A stretch of 64,000 bases of DNA from contig OZ021732.1 of NCBI GenBank assembly GCA_963978545.1, forward strand, positions 34,860,123 to 34,924,122. The letters are read 5' to 3'. This DNA is from Linyphia triangularis. Lineage: Eukaryota; Arthropoda; Arachnida; Araneae; Linyphiidae. How positions within the stretch are numbered: position 1 is the stretch's first letter; each line of letters starts with the position of its first letter. The position numbers were made by a program, and so were the translations under genes. Below the pieces are notes generated by a model, which saw only the letters and a program-made list of their open reading frames with translations, searched no databases and was not told the origin of the DNA. This document shows, piece by piece, positions 58,145 through 64,000 of this stretch.

Positions 58145-58160
58145 AATAAATAACAATAAA
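58145..58160 (+). terminator. Double poly(A) signal
   Basis: AATAAA at 58145-58150 and 58155-58160, followed by a GT/T-rich stretch (about 58186-58225), the layout of a 3' end. Confidence 0.4.
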
Positions 58161-58179
58161 TTTAATCCACGAATTGAGA

Positions 58180-58800
58180 GCAAAGTGTCCTTGTTTTGTC
58201 TTTATTTTACAATTGCTGTTTTGTTAAGGTTCTTTCAATAATTGTTGAAATAATGGGATTTGCGTGGGAGATTATGTTGAGTACATAACATGATGTAAAT
58301 TACTTGTAATTCTGACCAAAATTCATGATATAAGTTATTAATAATTGTAGCACTACACATTTTCTACCCTTGATGTTTTGAATTATACTTTAAAAATTTG
58401 GATAATCTTTATGCAGGAGAACTTCTAAAAAAATTAAGTGGAGGCTGAACATAAATTGGAAAATTATTTGGTTGCAAAAAAAACCCTTATAGATAGTGCT
58501 TGAAAAGCATAGTGTAGAAGTAAATGGAAGATATTTAAACATTGTGTGTTTGTTTAAAGAATTGACAAGTTCCTTCCAATAATTACAGCAATTAATGTAA
58601 TTTGAATTGTAGATCAACATAATGCAAATTTTCTAGTTTCATAATTCTATTATTCAAGATAATTATTATAAGTTACTGGTAAAAATAAAAGTTACAAAAA
58701 TTTTTATAATCCATGCCACTTATTTAATTTGGATTATATATTTTAACTTTCTGTAATGAGATTTTTTGTGTTGTGTTAACTAAATCTCTTAATGCTTATC
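58180..58800. other. AT-rich spacer
   Basis: No gene or repeat recognised. The minus-strand frame 58390-58620 has no supporting feature. Confidence 0.4.
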
Positions 58801-58802
58801 TT

Positions 58803-58966
58803 TTTCAAGCCTAATTGATGTTCACTTCTTATTTAGTGCATTTTGCATGAATATCATTTTTTTGTTCCCTACTTTTATCCACATATGGATAAAAGTAGGG
58901 AACAAAAAGATGATGCTCATGAAAAATGCACTAAATGGGAAGTGAATATCAATTGAGCTTAAAAAG
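58803..58966. repeat. Long near-perfect hairpin
   Basis: About 80-bp arms around a centre near 58884. The core TTGTTCCCTACTTTTATCC pairs with its exact reverse complement on the other side of CACATA-like loop bases; the outer arms (AGTGCATTTT, TTGATGTTCACTTC and their inverted partners) pair with a few mismatches. It could be a fold-back MITE or a hairpin RNA source. Confidence 0.8.
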
Positions 58967-59039
58967 CAGCCTGTGGAAAGCGAACCATTATTAGTTTGTC
59001 GTGAGACTGCTAATTTCAAATTAATAATATAATGCGAAT

Positions 59040-59485
59040 CTTTAGCTGCTCGTTGTAGTGTTGTAAAGGGCAATCGACATTATAAGGCGAACTTTCGTCG
59101 AGTCGATGTGGGATTGCTGACGGCAGCCAGAAAACCGATATTGGGGCACTGTTGGGCTGTTGAAGGCAACAGCAATGTTTATGTTTTGGCTAAGCGGCGG
59201 CTCAGACAAAATTTTCTTCCACTTAAGGCTGTCAATTGTAGGGCCACTGCTGTACACTTGCGGTTTGGCCAGTAGTTGATGCAGGGGAAGCAGTGGGTAA
59301 GTGAAGGCTGGCCACACATCAACGGCCAATTGCCGGCCCTTACTGCTGGCCCAAGTGTAGGCCAGACGGTCACTTTTATGCACTGAAAAGTAAAGGCCAT
59401 CCGCTAATGGTCCAGCAGTTTAGGTGATGGCCACAGTCAGTCGTCCACTGCTTGCCCAGATGATTTTTTTTTTACTGGGTACAAA
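59040..59485. other. GC-richer low-copy segment ending in ACTGGG
   Basis: Rich in GGCC/TGGCC motifs (for example AAGTGTAGGCCAG) and ending in a T tract then ACTGGG, like the end of the element at 54289. Probably a transposon fragment. The overlapping minus-strand frames (59042-59400) lack any recognisable domain. Confidence 0.35.
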
Positions 59486-59715
59486 ACTCTCCAGTTGTTT
59501 CTGCCAATAGTCACATGCTTGTATCAAATTTAAGTCATGTGTATACCTTAGTACACGCCGTATTACTAGGCACAAAACACTACCTTGCCTCTGAATATGA
59601 AAAATCACTAATCCTGAAGATCCTGGTAAGGATAATGCGACTAAAAAAAACACGCTTTGTATAACCGTCGTTCAAACGACAAATCTTTCAAACGGCACAC
59701 CAGGGTTCGATTCCA

Positions 59716-59790
59716 GAGAAGGTTGGTTGGTTGGAATTTAACGCCGCAAGGGCAACACGAGCTAATCCTTGTGATAAAGCGACAAACTTA
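59716..59790 (-). mobile_element. SINE tail fragment
   Basis: GGTTGGTTGG followed by GGGCAACACGAG-like sequence resembles the inverted tail and body of the SINE families, 5'-truncated. Confidence 0.4.
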
Positions 59791-59799
59791 TTGAATTAT

Positions 59800-59945
59800 T
59801 GAATTGTCATCGGTCCTTAATAAGTATGCCAAATTTCGAGTTAATCCGACGTTTTGAAGGGGGTCAAAATCATGTTCAAAGATTCCGTTACATACTAACA
59901 TACATACGTCTGAAGCTAATAAAAGCGTATTAAAAATATCAAAAA
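59800..59945. repeat. Possible dispersed-repeat tail
   Basis: Contains CCAAATTTCGAGTTAATCC and ACATACTAACATACATACG, wording typical of 3' ends of arthropod LINEs or MITEs. No copy elsewhere in the window. Confidence 0.3.
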
Positions 59946-60499
59946 TTTTATAAATTTTCAGGTACCAGATCCTACAGTGAAACACTGTTTTATTTTTAGG
60001 AATTACGTGAAGTCAGAAAAATCGACTAAAACCTTTTGATTACCAGATGTAGTTTACAATATTTTAAATAGTACGTCCACCTTTAAAGTCAGCAGGGATG
60101 AATAATATTTTCTTATTGTGACTGAAAATCTCAATCAGTCCTAATAAAATTAGAATAACAAACATATTATTCGGGATTGATTATTGGATAAGTATATGCA
60201 AATCATAAGATTTTGTGTTTGTAAATAAAAAAATTTACTGGTTTTTTAATGCCAATAAAGGAGAAAAACTTAACGATCAACCTTTTGGGTCTATACAAGA
60301 TATTTTAAAGAAGTGTATTTTGTATCAGCAATGGATTTTATTGACGATATATTCTAATTAACAGTAGAAGTAAAATTATAATTTCCAAAGTATCTTATTA
60401 ATGATTTGACGTGGTAGATGCCTAATCAAAGAAGTTAATATTTAATAATCAAAGATCAACAATAAACATGTATAATCATTTGGAATTATCAAATTGGTA

Positions 60500-61440
60500 T
60501 AATTTTCAGATAACCCCCTGAAAAACCTCCGCATCCTATTCCGAATAACATTTCTCACGGTCCTTGCTTCTTTCGCAGCCTTAAACCTCCACCCATCGCA
60601 AAATATGATTCAGTTACAACCACACACACTGCAATACACTCACGTATTACAACACAAGCTTCCCTTTCCGCTTCACAAGAAGGAGGACCCTGCCCCAATT
60701 TATGTTCCAGTAATTACTAACATCTCTTTTCCGCTCAGAAATTGTTGCCCCGGTCTTTCTAATTTGGAGCTCACAGCAACAAAACTGGGCGGTCTCTGAT
60801 AAGGCAACTAATTACAGAGCCCTGATCACAAGCCCCGGAATTCATATAATAATGAAAAGTAATGAAACAAACCCTCCACGTCTTGTAAACGAACAGCGTA
60901 CAACCCCTGGCTGAAAGCGTGGTTTCGTCGCTAATGGATTGTGTGTGCAGTGTCTATCCCAATCTAAATAAGGAAAGCATTTGTTTCGTCGGGATAATGT
61001 AATTTAGATCTTCCTATTTTTATAAATGAAAGCATGCGCTGCTTGATACCAGTGCTTAAAAAAATGAACATGTCGACGGTTTATGTATGGTAATGTCCTA
61101 CCCATGTTTTTGCGTCTTCCCTGTCTGGTCTGGTTTTTCTCCCCCGTGGGAATTAGTGGTGATAAAATTATATTTATGTTAGACATTGTTGTTGCTTTTT
61201 TTCCCTCTGAAAAGGGATGTTAATGTGATTTATGATGTAGGGCAATGTTTGTTTGTAAGGGCAGAAAGGGAAAACAAATTCTGGAAGTTGGGCATTAATT
61301 ACGCAGAGAAAGGGTGACCAAAGCTCATTAAAAACTCGTAAATTAGTTACCTAATTACACTAGGTACTAATCAATTTCGATGCATTAGTGGGGATCATTA
61401 ATTGTTTCTTTCGTCCAATTTGTTAAATAATCTAGATTTT
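60500..61440. other. Unusual-composition stretch with TAATTA clusters
   Basis: Noticeably less AT-rich than its surroundings, lacking transposon features. The right part (about 61290-61405) has repeated TTAATTA, GTAATTAC-like and ATTAATTG motifs, the core of homeodomain sites. Candidate conserved regulatory sequence or UTR; no reading frame is convincing. Confidence 0.3.
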
Positions 61441-62280
61441 GGTCCAACTTTTCGAAAATGTTGCTTCTACGTTACCGTTAAGAAAATTGCAAACTTTCTT
61501 AAAAATATTATTATGTAAACTACAAATTTCTTTAAAATATTTCATATGGGCATTAACTATTACTAAATATTAAAGTCCGTTTTAGAATTTTTTCTTTCCG
61601 CTCATTTTCTAATTTATATAAACCAAACCAGAAAACTATTTATATTTTCAAATAATTCCTGTTGATACGAAACGTTGGAAACGAAAAATAAGTGTTTAAA
61701 CATCACACTTCATTACAATTCACTTTTTTTTTAATAAGATGATTTCCAAAAGTAAAATATGAAGAGGGTGTATTAGGGAAGAAGAGCGTATCAATGATGG
61801 AAGAATATTCTTGGTAGCCGTAGAGGATATTCTAGGTGATATTCAAAATCTGAAATATTCTAAGTGAAACCTTAAGCGAAAGGGGAAAATGTTTTTACTA
61901 GCATATCTGATAGTATATTAGTTGAACTTTGATATGTCACATAGTTTTGGAAAACCCGTTTTTTCACATACCTTATTTAAAACTCAAATTTAAAACGCGA
62001 TAGGTTTTTTTCGAATTCAAAACACCAAGAAAACATAAAACTTAAGTTTCTAAACAAAATTATATTAAAAAAAGTACAGAGGAAGGAATTTTTGATTCCC
62101 GATGGGGTAAGGGGGGTAATCTATTAACCAGAATTTTTTTTCTCAACGAGGGAATAAGTCTATTAACAAATTAAATAACTTTTTTTTGCTTTTCTCATAG
62201 AAAAGTGTATTTGTATGAAGGTATTTTTTTTTCTATAAGTGTTGGTATTTTGTATTAAAGGGAAAAAATTTATGATTTTA
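61440..62280. other. AT-rich spacer
   Basis: Nothing recognised. Confidence 0.4.
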
Positions 62281-62289
62281 ACTAGGGGT

Positions 62290-62520
62290 TTAAATTAACC
62301 TTTTATCAAACAAAGCAAACCTGTGCTTGCATAGCAATGAACCTTTTAGCGAGTGAAACGATCCTGGTGAACGCAGCTTTGAAACATTTAGCGAAGCTTC
62401 CCGGGTTTGCACAGCAATGAACAAGTTAGCGAGCCCGGAGCCTGTAAGTGAGCCTGGTTCGCAAAGATTCAAAAGCTGGTATCGATACACACGAGCCACT
62501 GCAACGTGGGGTCAATAAGA
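62290..62520. other. Imperfect internal repeats, GC-richer island
   Basis: Two related blocks containing TTxGCAxAGCAATGAAC (near 62327 and 62404) followed by TTAGCGAG. Unclassified; the minus-strand frame 62290-62499 is not supported. Confidence 0.35.
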
Positions 62521-63386
62521 TATTATTTTATAAAATTTAAATAAAATACAAAGAACATACAATTTAAAAATGTTTTCAAATTGATAAAACCTCATTCTAG
62601 GTATACCTTTCTTAAAATATTGATTATTGTAAGCAATGCTGATGTGCGAAAGAAAGTTTAATGCACGAGTAAGGTTCATTGCCATATTTAGTTCTATAAC
62701 TTAACAATGCACATGGTAACTTTTTGCAAATTTAACAAAATAAAATATCGCTTTAAACGTGTACTTTCTTTAAGCATATAATAGAGTCCCTCATGATTTT
62801 TTGTCCTTAACAAACTACTTCTTAAGTATAACTGGGCTAGGAATTTTTTTTTAATGTTGTCTCTCTCTTAATTAAATTTTTTTGCAGTAAGGTTCCCCCC
62901 CCCCCTTTTATCTGTGGTATTGTGGTGTTCCTTATTTATGTCTGAACACTTGACAAGTTCAACTGTTTGCGAAGAATTTATCTTTTATGAATAAAAATAA
63001 ATTTTTTAGTATTGTAATGACTAAAATAAAATTTCACTTTTGTGAAATAGTTAAACTGTTTTGAACTCTTTAAAGTAAACATATTTTTATGATTGTATAC
63101 GAGTTGCTGAGAGCATGGGATACATATCTTTATAAATAAAAATTGATAAAAAAATAATAAATTAATAAATAAAATTCGTAACAAAAATATATATATATAT
63201 ATTTTTCAATGTGTTAAATGATTATGAGGAAGTGCTCTCGAAGTTCTAAACATTTACACTTTAGTTAGTGCCCCTCTATAGTTTCTGCTGTCACAATAAC
63301 TTCGGTCAACAATATATTTTAAGTCTTAACATACTAATTTGTATATACACAACTGAATTCATTAACTTATTTATTGAAAACGAACT

Positions 63387-63812
63387 AAAGGAAGAGTAGC
63401 AATTGAAAATCTCACACAAACTTATATTTGTTATTACTAACTTATTGTGAGAACGAGCGAGCGTCCCGGATCACCGACAGACGGTTCACGTTTAGACAGT
63501 CAGACACGAGTGCTTCCAAAGAATATCACAACTTTGAATTTGTTGAGAAAACAAGCAATTTAGATTTGAACGAGTCTGTGATAAGTTACTAGTTGCAATC
63601 AGATAGGTGTTGCGGTATTTGGAACTGGAGACATTGGACTGTGTAGATATCGTCGGACAATGTTCATTAGTACCTTCGCTGTTTAACATCTGTAAATAAT
63701 TCATCAAATATAATATTCCGGAAACCTTCACCAAGTGTGATCATTGCCTTCCACATTATGTCTCAATACTTAAAGGAAGAGTTGCAATTCAAAATCCTCA
63801 CTAACTTAGTTC
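63387..63812. repeat. Direct repeat pair about 385 bp apart
   Basis: TAAAGGAAGAGTAGCAATTG (63387) and TTAAAGGAAGAGTTGCAATT (63771), each followed by CAAAATC/GAAAATC-like and CACTAACTTA-like sequence. The interval includes a GC-richer part (63450-63690). It may be a small tandem duplication or an LTR fragment. Confidence 0.35.
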
Positions 63813-64000
63813 TTCAACGATTTTATCAAGACAATTAGTCTCCTTGAACTCCTATAATAAATGTCAGAATGTAAAAGTTTCTTAAAATTGACATAAAAAC
63901 TGTTTAAATGAAATAACTTTTTAAAACTCGGTTGGAAGACTATTAAATACACAACAAAACTTGTAAGAAAGTATTGATGTAAATTCTGAAAATGCAATCT

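Noticed and set aside
58903..59073. Minus-strand frame 58822-59073
   Set aside because: Produced by the right arm of the hairpin.
59042..59400. 113- and 73-codon minus-strand frames
   Set aside because: No domain, start context or splice support; they sit in GGCC-rich probable transposon sequence.

Overview
The window is AT-rich, intron-rich eukaryotic DNA dominated by transposable elements. It has no operons, no CRISPR and no long open frames. The recognisable genes are split into 42-221-nt coding exons with GT-AG introns. They encode secreted astacin-family (M12A) zinc metalloproteases in tandem on the minus strand. Astacin clusters, tRNA-derived SINEs with AACC-type tails, and relics of a multicopy transposase family common in arthropod genomes suggest an arthropod, probably an arachnid such as a spider. 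That is inference; no species marker is present. Spider astacins occur in digestive fluid and venom, so these genes are described only and no protein is assembled here.

Layout. Positions 1-3704 hold the 5' part of one astacin gene (gene 0: signal peptide and propeptide exons); its protease exons lie beyond the left edge. Positions 3705-9300 are flanking DNA with a solo LTR, a SINE, a relic astacin exon and a Ty3/gypsy pol relic. Positions ~9311-30790 (unit A) and ~30805-52216 (unit B) are two copies of one tandem-duplicated segment of about 21.4 kb. Unit A contains a complete eight-exon gene (14147-25700, CDS 849 nt, 282 codons plus stop). Unit B contains the five 3' exons of its copy (35407-47928), but a ~2.06-kb deletion removed the three 5' exons, including the start codon and signal peptide. 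A third, older and more diverged copy of the start of the unit lies at 52217-54050.

Each unit also carries a decayed multicopy transposase gene on the plus strand, a 2.5-kb element with long inverted ends inside an intron, a ~470-bp fold-back, an inverted pair of a ~550-bp repeat, and a relic zinc-site exon from an older astacin copy. Insertions private to one unit have visible empty sites in the other, which orders them after the duplication. Private to A are two SINEs, a TTAA-flanked MITE and a solo LTR. Private to B are a Helitron with a 148-bp tandem array and a hAT-type MITE.

The unit A enzyme keeps the zinc motif and catalytic Glu. It lacks all four cysteines of the two standard astacin disulfides and has Phe in place of the zinc-binding Met-turn Tyr; unit B has Leu there. 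Positions 54,050-64,000 are outside the duplication. They hold SINEs of two families, a long hairpin, a possible small plus-strand gene with a CRE/NRF1-type promoter (54484-58160), and a TAATTA-rich stretch near 60.5-61.4 kb. All exon boundaries were read by eye from splice signals, phase and paralog comparison, without transcript evidence.
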